This document shows positions 15,853 through 23,717 of a stretch of DNA of 64,000 nucleotides, one piece after another. Under the pieces are notes generated by a model. It saw nothing but the letters and a program-made list of their open reading frames with translations. It was not told the origin of the DNA and did not search any database. Source of the stretch: Planctomycetota bacterium (GTDB lineage Bacteria > Planctomycetota > UBA1135 > GCA-002748355); contig PDSF01000043.1 in the NCBI GenBank assembly GCA_002748355.1, positions 1 to 64,000 of the forward strand. Reading direction: 5' to 3'. The position numbers and the translations under genes were made by a program. Within the stretch, counting starts at the first letter, position 1. Every line of letters starts with the position of its first letter.

Positions 15853-17193
15853 GTGAATTCAGGATCTCAACACGTTCTCGTGCAGGGGGGAACCCTCGTT
15901 TCCGCCACCGGCACTCGAGAAGCAGACGTCCTCCTCAAGGATGGACGCATCGCACAGGTCGGCGCCAAGCTAGCCGCACCTGCAGACGCCACGGTGCTCA
16001 ATGCCAGGGGGCGCCTCGTCTTCCCCGGCATCATCGACACCCAGGTCCACTTCCGAGAGCCCGGACTCGGCCATAAGGAAGACCTCGCCAGTGGCTCGCT
16101 CGCCGCTCTCGCCGGCGGCGTCACCAGCTACTGCGAGATGCCCAACACCTCCCCCTCCACGACCACCCCGGAGGCCCTCGCTGACAAAATGCATCGGGCC
16201 GAGAAGCGCAGTTTCTGCAACTACGCCTTCTTCGTCGGGGCCGCCGCCGAGAACGCCGAGCGACTCGGGGAGTATGAGCAACTGCCTGGCTGCGCCGGGG
16301 TCAAGATCTTCATGGGCTCCTCGACCGGTAGCCTCCTGGTCGAAGACGATGCCACCCTCGAACGCGTGCTGCGCTCCGGAACCCGCCGCGTCGCCGTGCA
16401 CAGCGAAGACGAGCCCCTGCTCCGCGCCAGCTACGCCAAGCTCAAACCCGGCTCCCCCTGGACCGTCCACCCAGAAGTCCGCTCCGTCAAGTCGGCCCTT
16501 CGCTCGACCAAGCGTCTCCTCGACCTGGCCGAAAAGACCGGACGCAAGGTGCACCTGCTCCACGTCTCCAGCGCCGACGAAATTCACCTGCTGCGCGAGC
16601 GTGATCTGGGCGAGCTCGTCTCGGTCGAGCTGACCCCCAACCACCTGTTCCTGGAGGCGCCCAGCTGCTACGAGCAGTACGGAGCCCTGGTGCAGATGAA
16701 CCCGCCCGTGCGCTCGCGCGAGCACCTCGAAGTCCTACGCGAGGCGGCGGCCGACGGCACGGCCTGGTGCTTCGGCAGCGACCACGCCCCGCACAGCCTC
16801 GCCGAGAAGCTGCGCCGGTATCCTGCCTCCCCCTCAGGCATCCCCGGGGTGCAGACCAGCCTCGGACTCTTCTTGACCGCGCTGCGCGACGGCTGGCTAG
16901 GCCTAGAAGACATCGCCCGGCTCATGTGCGAAGGGCCCTGCCGGGTCTACGACATCCAAAACAAGGGCCGTATCGAGCCCGGCTACGACGCCGACCTGAC
17001 GATCGTCGACCCCAAAGAGATGGGCCCCCTGCGCGAGGACTGGATCCGCTCACGCGCCGGCTACTCGCCCTTCGTCGGCAGGCAACTGGCCGGCTGGCCA
17101 GTCAGCACCATCGTCCATGGGCAGCTCGCCTACCAGGAGCACCGGGTGACATCCAAGCCCCTCGGGCGCCCGCTCGAATACGCCGGCACCTGA
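15853..17193 (+). CDS. pyrC: Dihydroorotase
   Basis: This 446-aa enzyme from a GTG at 15853 interconverts carbamoyl aspartate and dihydroorotate in pyrimidine synthesis. The amidohydrolase signature is present with Phe-Pro-Gly-Ile-Ile-Asp-Thr-Gln-Val-His-Phe-Arg-Glu-Pro-Gly at about 57-71, so the first metal-binding His of the usual His-Val-His pair is Gln64 and only His66 remains. Later motifs include Glu-Met-Pro-Asn-Thr, Val-Lys-Ile-Phe-Met-Gly, His-x-x-His-Val-Ser and Gly-Ser-Asp-His-Ala-Pro-His. The Gln variant with an intact Phe-Arg-Glu-Pro-Gly-Leu is, as I recall, a known dihydroorotase subclass of proteobacteria. It is divergent from the GT-C gene (29 bp apart), so promoters must overlap there. 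Confidence 0.85.
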   Translation: MNSGSQHVLVQGGTLVSATGTREADVLLKDGRIAQVGAKLAAPADATVLNARGRLVFPGIIDTQVHFREPGLGHKEDLASGSLAALAGGVTSYCEMPNTSPSTTTPEALADKMHRAEKRSFCNYAFFVGAAAENAERLGEYEQLPGCAGVKIFMGSSTGSLLVEDDATLERVLRSGTRRVAVHSEDEPLLRASYAKLKPGSPWTVHPEVRSVKSALRSTKRLLDLAEKTGRKVHLLHVSSADEIHLLRERDLGELVSVELTPNHLFLEAPSCYEQYGALVQMNPPVRSREHLEVLREAAADGTAWCFGSDHAPHSLAEKLRRYPASPSGIPGVQTSLGLFLTALRDGWLGLEDIARLMCEGPCRVYDIQNKGRIEPGYDADLTIVDPKEMGPLREDWIRSRAGYSPFVGRQLAGWPVSTIVHGQLAYQEHRVTSKPLGRPLEYAGT

Positions 17194-17194
17194 G

Positions 17195-17226
17195 CTGCCC
17201 GGATCACATGCTGCCCGGATCACATG
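17195..17226. repeat. Perfect 16-bp tandem duplication at the EboB-like stop codon
   Basis: The unit ctgcccggatcacatg occurs at 17195-17210 and again at 17211-17226 without a mismatch. The minus-strand stop of the EboB-like gene (tca at 17220-17222) lies in the second unit, and the unit's TGA is repeated in the first. The dihydroorotase stop is immediately upstream at 17191-17193. Confidence 0.9.
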
Positions 17227-18101
17227 CGGTCCGGATCCTGCCCGCGCAGCACCGAGTTCCCTTCGAAGGTCTCCCGCAGCTGCGGCGTCGCTGGATGTTC
17301 GAGTTCCGTGCGATCGAGGCGACCGCTCTGCTCGAAGAAGCGAATCGGGTTCTCCCAGACCAGTTCCTCGACCTTGGCCTCCGGCACCCGCGCCTGCTGC
17401 AGCTTGGCCACCGTGCGCGGGACCATCAGAGGATCGCTGACCCCCCAGTCGGCAGCGCTGTTGATGATGAAGCGCTCGACGCCGTATTCGAGCACGATCT
17501 CGGTCATGCGCTGCGGCGACATCTTGGTATTGGGGTAGATGGAGAATCCACTCCAGCAGCCCAGGTCGCGGGTCAGCTTGATGGTCTCCTCGTTGCCGTG
17601 ATCGAGGAGCACCTGCTCCATCGGGAACTCCTCCCCCTCGATGATCTCAATGCTGCGCTGGAAGCCGCGCATTTTGTTGCGATGCGGAGTGTGCACCAGC
17701 AGCGGCAGCTTGGCCTCGCGCGCCATCCGGATCTGGGCAATGAAGATCCGCTCTTCGGTCTCCGTTTGGTCGTCGAGGCCGATCTCGCCGACGCCCAGCA
17801 CCGAGTCCTTCTGCAGGTAACGCGGCAGGACCTCCAGCACCGCATCATTGACCCGGGGATCGTTCGCTTCCCGCGGGTTCAGCGCCATCGTGCAGTAGTG
17901 ATGGATGCCGAACTGCATTGAGCGAAAGCGTTCCCAGCCCAAGATGGTGTCGAAGTAATCGATGAAGGAGCCGACGTTGCTCCGGTTCTGCCCCAACCAA
18001 AAGGCCGGCTCGAGTACCGCCCGCACACCAGCAAGCGCCATCGCCTCGTAGTCCTCGGTGACTCGACTGAACATGTGGATGTGCGGTTCAAAAATCTTCA
18101 T
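17220..18101 (-). CDS. eboB: EboB-like TatD-family metal-dependent hydrolase
   Basis: This 293-aa TIM-barrel protein begins Met-Lys-Ile-Phe-Glu-Pro-His-Ile-His, giving the His7/His9 metal pair. Further expected ligands are in Val-Gly-Glu-Ile-Gly (Glu), Val-His-Thr-Pro-His, Leu-Asp-His-Gly-Asn-Glu-Glu and Ser-Ala-Ala-Asp-Trp-Gly-Val-Ser-Asp. The segments Pro-Ala-Phe-Trp-Leu-Gly-Gln, Ser-Phe-x-Asp-Tyr-Phe and Gly-Trp-Glu-Arg-Phe-Arg match my recall of EboB proteins rather than nuclease-type TatD. Substrate unknown. Together with the EboA-like gene it suggests part of an ebo pathway, here interrupted by an unrelated pyrimidine gene on the other strand. Confidence 0.8.
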   Translation of the reverse strand: MKIFEPHIHMFSRVTEDYEAMALAGVRAVLEPAFWLGQNRSNVGSFIDYFDTILGWERFRSMQFGIHHYCTMALNPREANDPRVNDAVLEVLPRYLQKDSVLGVGEIGLDDQTETEERIFIAQIRMAREAKLPLLVHTPHRNKMRGFQRSIEIIEGEEFPMEQVLLDHGNEETIKLTRDLGCWSGFSIYPNTKMSPQRMTEIVLEYGVERFIINSAADWGVSDPLMVPRTVAKLQQARVPEAKVEELVWENPIRFFEQSGRLDRTELEHPATPQLRETFEGNSVLRGQDPDRM

Positions 18102-18154
18102 CGCGATCGCTTCAAGCTAATGGGTTGGAAAATCCAAGGGAGGGTAGCGGGGGC

Positions 18155-18192
18155 CGAAGTCGCTGCAATGCTGCAGGAAGGCAGCGACTTCG
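18155..18192 (-). promoter_or_regulatory. 12-bp perfect inverted repeat upstream of the EboB-like gene
   Basis: CGAAGTCGCTGC (18155-18166) pairs perfectly with GCAGCGACTTCG (18181-18192) over a 14-nt loop, about 54 bp before the EboB-like start codon. It could be a leader hairpin, or a terminator for the HEAT-repeat gene upstream, but no U-run follows on the minus strand. Confidence 0.5.
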
Positions 18193-18332
18193 CAACAGCA
18201 GTTTTGCCCCTCTGTCGCCTGCGGCGGCAGCAAGCAGCCAAAACCTCCTGACGGCGGCGCCCCCTCGCCACTGGCCTCGCTGCCCGCAAGGCTCTGCTCG
18301 CCTCGGAGGAGTTCTCTCCCCGCCTAGCCGCG

Positions 18333-19478
18333 CTAACGCTTCTCCTCGCCGGCACCCATTTTTTGGCGCCCAATCTCCGAACGCCCAATCTCTAATCGAT
18401 AGCGGTAGAGCGGCGCAACGAGGCGCTGCAGCTCGCGCACCAGCTCGGCGTAGGGCTCTGGCACCCCGCCGGGTGCCCAGCGACCGCGAGAGCCCTTATT
18501 GCCACCGAAGCCGCGCATCGCCACGCTATCGCAGTAGATGCGAGGCTTGGTCCGCGGAGCCTTGGGCGGCAGGGCGGCGATCATCGCCAGCAGTTTCTGG
18601 CGCTGCGCGTCCTTGAGAGGAAGCTCTCGGGGCTGGTAGACACCAAGGAAGAAGCGCCCCTGCGCGTCGAGGCGCACATACACATCGCCGCTGACACAAG
18701 ACACGATTTGTAGACCGAAGCGGTAGGACCGCGGCGCTTGCTCGCTTGGCGTAGCATCCGCCAGTTTCAGCCCGGCCTTGCGCAGCGCCGCCTTCGCCAG
18801 CCGCCGGGTCGGCTGCGCCAGGTTGGCGCCAAACCACATCGCCTGCGCCAAGGCGGCTTGGCGCAGCTCGGCTTCGGCCGCCTCCATCCCCATCGGCAGC
18901 AGCACCGCGGCCGCCGTCGCTCGCACAAAGACGTGCGGATCCTTCAGGCCGCGCAGCAGCACCGAAAGCAGCTCTTCGTGCCCAGTCTCGGAGCTCTTTG
19001 CCAGAATCCGCCCCAGCCCCTGCATGGCAGCTGCACGACGGACGTGCGCAGGATGCCGCGACCAGCGCAGGAGGCTGGCGAACTCCTTCACCGTTGCGAT
19101 CCGGGCCAGGGCCCGCAGTGCCTGCGGCGGCCAGGGGAAGTCCTTGTCAGCCAGCCAGGTGCTGAGCAGGGCCCGCGTCGCGGGGAGATCTACTTGCCCC
19201 AGCGTTTCGACCAGAGACGAACTCAGCTGCGCATAGCCCTTCTTGGCCACGAAGCGTTCCACCGCCGCCAGGCCAGCAGCCCCCGCCTTGGCCACCCGAC
19301 GCGCCGCCTGCAGCTGGATGATCGGATGCCTACCGCAGGCGTCCCGCACCCACTTGTCCAGCTTGCCCGTTTCTGGGACAGCGCGCGCAACAGGCTTTGG
19401 AACCTGAACCGAGCGCTGGGCACAGAGGCTTGCTCCAGGGAGAGACAGCACCAGTCCAAGCCAGGAGGAAGACAGCAC
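18333..19478 (-). CDS. Secreted HEAT-repeat protein
   Basis: This 381-aa protein starts with GTG at 19478, just after the stop of the DUF3299 gene, so translation is probably coupled. Residues 1-20 form a signal peptide ending Ser-Leu-Cys-Ala-Gln. Residues about 45-250 are alpha-helical HEAT-like units (Ala-Ala-x-x-Gly-Leu-x-x-Ile, Val-Arg-Ala-Thr-Ala-Ala-Ala-Val-Leu). The remainder is a beta-containing domain with Cys-Val-Ser-Gly-Asp-Val-Tyr-Val-Arg. Near the end the tetrapeptide Glu-Ile-Gly-Arg occurs twice in a row, from a 15-bp in-frame repeat. HEAT proteins serve as scaffolds; the partner is unknown. Confidence 0.65.
   Translation of the reverse strand: MLSSSWLGLVLSLPGASLCAQRSVQVPKPVARAVPETGKLDKWVRDACGRHPIIQLQAARRVAKAGAAGLAAVERFVAKKGYAQLSSSLVETLGQVDLPATRALLSTWLADKDFPWPPQALRALARIATVKEFASLLRWSRHPAHVRRAAAMQGLGRILAKSSETGHEELLSVLLRGLKDPHVFVRATAAAVLLPMGMEAAEAELRQAALAQAMWFGANLAQPTRRLAKAALRKAGLKLADATPSEQAPRSYRFGLQIVSCVSGDVYVRLDAQGRFFLGVYQPRELPLKDAQRQKLLAMIAALPPKAPRTKPRIYCDSVAMRGFGGNKGSRGRWAPGGVPEPYAELVRELQRLVAPLYRYRLEIGRSEIGRQKMGAGEEKR
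18367..18396. repeat. In-frame 15-bp repeat near the 3' end of the HEAT gene
   Basis: The 11-mer cgcccaatctc occurs at 18367-18377 and 18382-18392, 15 bp apart, about 35-60 bp before the stop codon. It creates the doubled Glu-Ile-Gly-Arg. It fits the wider pattern of tandem duplication at gene ends. Confidence 0.6.
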
Positions 19479-19481
19479 GAC

Positions 19482-19889
19482 TCAGTGCACGATCTTGGTC
19501 ACGGTCAAGCGATACAGCGAAAGCAGGTACTCCTCGTCACGGTCCTCACCGACGCTGAGTTTGCCTTCGAGCACAAGCGGCTCGTCATTGATGGTGATGG
19601 TCTGCCCATTGGTCAGGGTGCACCACATCATCTCGTTCCAGAATGGCACGCCCTCACAATCGCAGTTCTGTGAGATCAGCCAGAACTCCGAGATCTCATC
19701 GACCTGCCCATCAAAGGTCCGCGGGAAGCCACCGATACGGATGACCTTGCCGTCGAGCTTCTGAATGCTCTCCGGTAGCTCCATGCCCTCCACGAACTCG
19801 AAGTCCGAGAGTTTCTCGAAGTCGACCTGTAAGGCATCCGCTGCGGGCAGCAGTAAGCAGCTCAGCAGCAAGGCAGGAAGCTTGAACAT
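19482..19889 (-). CDS. Secreted DUF3299-family protein
   Basis: The protein has 135 aa from the ATG at 19889 (or 19895). The longer frame to 20039 adds 50 residues ahead of a clear signal peptide (Met-Phe-Lys-Leu-Pro-Ala-Leu-Leu-Leu, cleaved near Asp-Ala-Leu). The mature part has Leu-Asp-Gly-Lys-Val-Ile-Arg-Ile-Gly-Gly-Phe, a pair Asn-Cys-Asp-Cys, and Asn-Glu-Met-Met-Trp-Cys, the layout of DUF3299: a small beta-barrel with a Cys-rich centre that may bind metal. It shares a transcript with the HEAT-repeat gene (stop and next start 4 bp apart). Function unknown. Confidence 0.65.
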   Translation of the reverse strand: MFKLPALLLSCLLLPAADALQVDFEKLSDFEFVEGMELPESIQKLDGKVIRIGGFPRTFDGQVDEISEFWLISQNCDCEGVPFWNEMMWCTLTNGQTITINDEPLVLEGKLSVGEDRDEEYLLSLYRLTVTKIVH

Positions 19890-20063
19890 CGGCATTCGAA
19901 ACCGGGTCGCGGAGAGAAAAGCGAAGGGCTGAATGTGGGCCAGAAAGCGATCCGGCGCAAGCCACCCTTCTACGGGGAACTCTTCGGCCATGTTAGCGGC
20001 GGCCAAGAACAAGAATCCCCTGCGTCGGCACTTGGCCACCGCAGGCCATCTCCATCAGTCCGC

Positions 20064-22712
20064 CTAGACCTTCCTCTTTCTAACCTTCTTCTTCGAGCTC
20101 TTTTTCTTGCTGCTCTTCTTCTTCTTCGAGCTCTTCTTCCTGCCCTTCTTGGCCCGCTTCTTCGGCCCCTTTTTGGCCTTTTCCTCGAGGAGCTCTAGGG
20201 CGAAGTCGAGGGTGACCTCCTCGACCGTGGTGCCCTTGGGCAACGAGGCGTTGAACTCGCCGTCGGTCACGTAGGGGCCAAAACGCCCGTCCATGATGCG
20301 CAACGCCGACTGCTCCTCGCTCTTCTCGCGGAGGGTGCGCAGGGCAGCTTTCGGGGCCGAGTTCTGGCGGCCACGGCCCCGCGGCTTGGGCTGGGCCAGG
20401 AGCTGCAGGGCCTGCTCCAGCGTGACTTCGATCGGCGACACGCCCTTCGGCAGCGAACGCGTTTCCTTGCCGGCCTTGACGTAGGGACCGTAGCGGCCAT
20501 TTGCCGCCAGCACGTCCTCGCCGCCGGGGTTCTGCCCCAGGGTGATCGGCAGGGCAAGCAGCCGCACCGCCACGTCGAGTTCGACCGTCTCGGGATCCAT
20601 GCCTTCAAGGAGCGAGGCCATCTTGGGCTTGTCGCCACCTTCGACCTGGTCGCCGTGCTGGACATAGGGGCCATAGCGCCCGGTCTTCGCGTAGACCGGC
20701 TCCCCGGTCTCCGGATGCTGGCCGATCACCCGCGGGCCACGCGCCGCCTTCTCAAGGAAGTCGAGGGCCTCCGCCAGAGCAAACTCGTCGGGCACGGTTT
20801 CGTCGGGAATGCTCTGGCGCAGCTCACCCTTACTGACGAAGGGCCCGTAGCGGCCGATGCGCACCTCGACCAGCTCACCATCGGGAGCGTTGCCGAGCGG
20901 CAGGCCGCAGACGACGCGAGGATCAATCTCGCTGTCGACACTCTCCAGCCGCTGCTGCAGGCCGGGCTTCTCGCTCCCAAAGTAGAACTGCGACAGGTAG
21001 GTCTTCTGGTCGAGTTCACCCAGGGAGATCTGGTCGAGCCGATCCTCCATCTCGGCAGTGAAGGAGTAGTCCACGAACTCGCTGAGATGATCGCGCAGCA
21101 GCTTGGTGACCGCGAAGGCCGTGTAGCTGGGGATCAGCGCCGTGCCCTGCTTGCGCACGTAGCCACGGCGCAGGATGGTCTCGATGATGGAGGCATAGGT
21201 GGAAGGACGGCCAATGCCGCGCGCCTCCAGCTCTTTGACCAGGCTGGCTTCCGACAGCCGCGCTGGCGGCTGCGTCCGATGCTCAGCCGAGCTCAGCTCC
21301 TGCGTCACCAGCTCCTGCCCCTCGTGCAGGGTCGGCAGCTTCTTTTCCTTGTCGTCACCGCGCCCGTAGGCGAGCTGGAAGCCAGGAAACTCGACGGTCT
21401 TGCCACCACAGCCAAAGACAGCATCCTCCAGCCCAATGGTGACGCGCACGCGCTGCCCCCTGGCATCGGCCATCTGACAGGCGAGGGTGCGCTGCAGAAT
21501 CAGCTCGTAGAGCTTCTGCGCGTCCTTACCAAGCTGCTGCCCCACCGCCTGCGCATCGGCGAACTGCTGCCCCGCAGGTCGGATCGCCTCGTGCGCCTCC
21601 TGGGCGTTCTTGACCTTGCCCTTGTAGAAGCGCGGCTCGGCCGGCACGAAGGCGTCGCCAAAACGCGAGCGAATCATGTCGCGCGCGGCATGCAGAGCTT
21701 CCTGACTCAGCGTCACCGAGTCGGTGCGCATATAGGTAATGAAGCCGTTCTCGTAGAGGCGCTGCGCCAGGTCCATGGTCCGGCGCGCGGCATAACGGAA
21801 ACGGCCGTTCGCCGCCTGCTGCAGGGTGGAGGTGGTAAACGGCGGCCCCGGCCGCTCGGTGTAGGGCTTCTCCTCGACGCTCAGCACCTTGGGCGTCGCG
21901 TTCTGCAGACGCGCCTCGAGTGCCTTGGCGGCATCGGCCTCGAGCCAGAGCGGCCCAGCCTCGCCACCCTTCTTCAGCTGACCAGTCTCGGGATCGAAGT
22001 CCTTGGACCCTGCGAGCTTCCTCTCAGCCAGCCACTGGAGCGTCGCCTCAAAGGCGGCCTCCTCGCCACTGTCTTGCTCGCGGAACTTGGCCTCGAGATC
22101 CCAATACACCGCCGGCTTGAAGCGGATGCGCGCTTCCTCGCGTTCGACCACCAGCCGCACCGCAACCGACTGCACCCGACCAGCGCTCAGCTGCGGCTTG
22201 ATCTTCTTCCAGAGCAAAGGCGACACGGCATAGCCGTAGAGCCGGTCGAGGATCCTCCTCGCCTCTTGCGCCCGCACCAGATTCATATCGATGTCGCGGG
22301 CCTTGCCGAGCGCCTTCTGGATCGCAGCCTTGGTGATCTCGTGATAGACGAGACGCTCGTGCGGCACCTTGGGTTTGAGTAGCTCCAGCAAGTGCCAAGA
22401 GATGCTCTCCCCCTCGCGGTCTTCATCAGTCGCGAGATAGAGGTGCTCGACCTGCTTCAGCAGGTCTTTGAGCTTCTTGACCTGCTTCTTCTTTTCATCG
22501 GAGACGACGTAGAGCGGCTCGAAGCCCTGCTCGACGTTGACCCCAAGCCGCGCCCAAGGCTCTTTCTTGACCTTGGCCGGAATTTGCGCGGCGCTCTCGG
22601 GTAGGTCGCGGACATGGCCAATACTGGCTTCCACAAGGTAGTCGTCGCCAAGGAAGCGGCTCAGGATCCGCGCCTTGGCGGGAGATTCGACGATGACGAG
22701 ATAGCGCGGCAT
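20064..22712 (-). CDS. topA: DNA topoisomerase I
   Basis: This 882-aa type IA topoisomerase relaxes negative supercoils by cutting one strand. The Toprim domain begins Leu-Val-Ile-Val-Glu-Ser-Pro-Ala-Lys-Ala and includes Thr-Asp-Glu-Asp-Arg-Glu-Gly-Glu; the catalytic Tyr near residue 326 is in Phe-Ile-Thr-Tyr-Met-Arg-Thr-Asp-Ser. In place of zinc fingers the C-terminus has four TopA-C repeats, each with Gly-Arg-(Tyr/Phe)-Gly-Pro-(Tyr/Phe)-Val. A tail of about 35 residues that is mostly Lys, Ser and Arg follows, which likely binds DNA non-specifically, as such tails do in other high-GC bacteria. Start at the ATG of Met-Pro-Arg-Tyr-Leu-Val-Ile. Confidence 0.95.
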   Translation of the reverse strand: MPRYLVIVESPAKARILSRFLGDDYLVEASIGHVRDLPESAAQIPAKVKKEPWARLGVNVEQGFEPLYVVSDEKKKQVKKLKDLLKQVEHLYLATDEDREGESISWHLLELLKPKVPHERLVYHEITKAAIQKALGKARDIDMNLVRAQEARRILDRLYGYAVSPLLWKKIKPQLSAGRVQSVAVRLVVEREEARIRFKPAVYWDLEAKFREQDSGEEAAFEATLQWLAERKLAGSKDFDPETGQLKKGGEAGPLWLEADAAKALEARLQNATPKVLSVEEKPYTERPGPPFTTSTLQQAANGRFRYAARRTMDLAQRLYENGFITYMRTDSVTLSQEALHAARDMIRSRFGDAFVPAEPRFYKGKVKNAQEAHEAIRPAGQQFADAQAVGQQLGKDAQKLYELILQRTLACQMADARGQRVRVTIGLEDAVFGCGGKTVEFPGFQLAYGRGDDKEKKLPTLHEGQELVTQELSSAEHRTQPPARLSEASLVKELEARGIGRPSTYASIIETILRRGYVRKQGTALIPSYTAFAVTKLLRDHLSEFVDYSFTAEMEDRLDQISLGELDQKTYLSQFYFGSEKPGLQQRLESVDSEIDPRVVCGLPLGNAPDGELVEVRIGRYGPFVSKGELRQSIPDETVPDEFALAEALDFLEKAARGPRVIGQHPETGEPVYAKTGRYGPYVQHGDQVEGGDKPKMASLLEGMDPETVELDVAVRLLALPITLGQNPGGEDVLAANGRYGPYVKAGKETRSLPKGVSPIEVTLEQALQLLAQPKPRGRGRQNSAPKAALRTLREKSEEQSALRIMDGRFGPYVTDGEFNASLPKGTTVEEVTLDFALELLEEKAKKGPKKRAKKGRKKSSKKKKSSKKKSSKKKVRKRKV

Positions 22713-22790
22713 GCAAGGCCCTAAAAGGGGTTGCCGGAACGGGCAGAGGCAGGAAAACGGCGGCGATCCTGCGAAGCCGCTCCCCGGGAG

Positions 22791-23717
22791 TCAAGGGATG
22801 CTGCGGCGACCGGCCCGAGTCGCCCCCTGCCAAAGCAAACGCAGCAGCAGTTTCCAGACCTTCTTTGAGGCGGGTCGCCGGGCCAAAGCCTCGAGCAATG
22901 CCGGCGCCGCCTGGGCCAGCTGCCCCTGCTCCAAGCGCGACCAGGCCTCGTCCTGCCAGAGCTCGGCTTCGCGGAGACGCAGGGCCGCAGCCAGGCGGCG
23001 CGGCTCGGGGTGGCGGCGGCGCAGCTTCTCGAGAACCAGCGTCACCCCACGAAGGAAGGTCTCGGCGGAACTCAAACTACTGGCGTGGACCCGGTAGCGG
23101 GCCAGCGGTGCATCGATCCAGCCGATGGGAGCGAGCTCTGCCAGCCGCAGCCAAAGGTCATAGTCTTCGACCGCGATCAGCTTTCGATCCTCGTCGAAGA
23201 GCCCAGCCCGCAGCAGGAGTTCGCGGCGCGCCATCACCGTCAGCGTCGAAATCGGATTGGCCAGCAGGAGCCCCTCAAAACTCAGATCCGGGGCCCCCCG
23301 CTCGGCAAGGCTCCCCCACTTGCGCTCCAGGACATGCCCTTCGCGCAGCAGCCAGGCATCGCCGCAGACGGCGCCCAGCTCCGGCCGCTCAGCCAACAGC
23401 GCCGCCTGGGCCTCCAGCTTCTCGGGCTCCCAAAGGTCGTCCGCATCGAGAAAGGCGATCAGCGGCGAGGAGGCCTCCCCGATCCCGGTGTTGCGTGCCG
23501 CCCCCGGACCCGCGTTGGCTTGGCGGAGCACGCGCACCCGCTCGCCATACTCCGCCAGCAAAGGCGCCACCGGCTCCGGCGACCCGTCATCGACGACGAT
23601 CACTTCCTCCGGCAAGAGGGTCTGGGAGAGGACACTCTCAACCGCGGCTGGGAGGAATCTCTCGGAGCGATAGGCCGGGATAACAACCGCAATGCCCTCA
23701 GGATTCCTTGGGCGCAT
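22791..23717 (-). CDS. Family 2 glycosyltransferase
   Basis: The protein has 308 aa from an ATG at 23717 that overlaps the flippase stop by 20 bp. The GT-A fold opens Ile-Ala-Val-Val-Ile-Pro-Ala-Tyr-Arg-Ser, followed by Val-Ile-Val-Val-Asp-Asp-Gly-Ser and Phe-Leu-Asp-Ala-Asp-Asp-Leu-Trp (the DXD metal/sugar-nucleotide motif). The C-terminus is helical and Leu/Ala-rich without membrane spans. It adds a sugar in cytoplasmic assembly of a polysaccharide or glycan. Overlap with the flippase gene suggests that they serve one glycan. Confidence 0.85.
   Translation of the reverse strand: MRPRNPEGIAVVIPAYRSERFLPAAVESVLSQTLLPEEVIVVDDGSPEPVAPLLAEYGERVRVLRQANAGPGAARNTGIGEASSPLIAFLDADDLWEPEKLEAQAALLAERPELGAVCGDAWLLREGHVLERKWGSLAERGAPDLSFEGLLLANPISTLTVMARRELLLRAGLFDEDRKLIAVEDYDLWLRLAELAPIGWIDAPLARYRVHASSLSSAETFLRGVTLVLEKLRRRHPEPRRLAAALRLREAELWQDEAWSRLEQGQLAQAAPALLEALARRPASKKVWKLLLRLLWQGATRAGRRSIP

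Noticed and set aside
20655..22382. 575-residue open frame opposite topA
   Set aside because: Shadow of topA's codon pattern; no independent domain or start signal.
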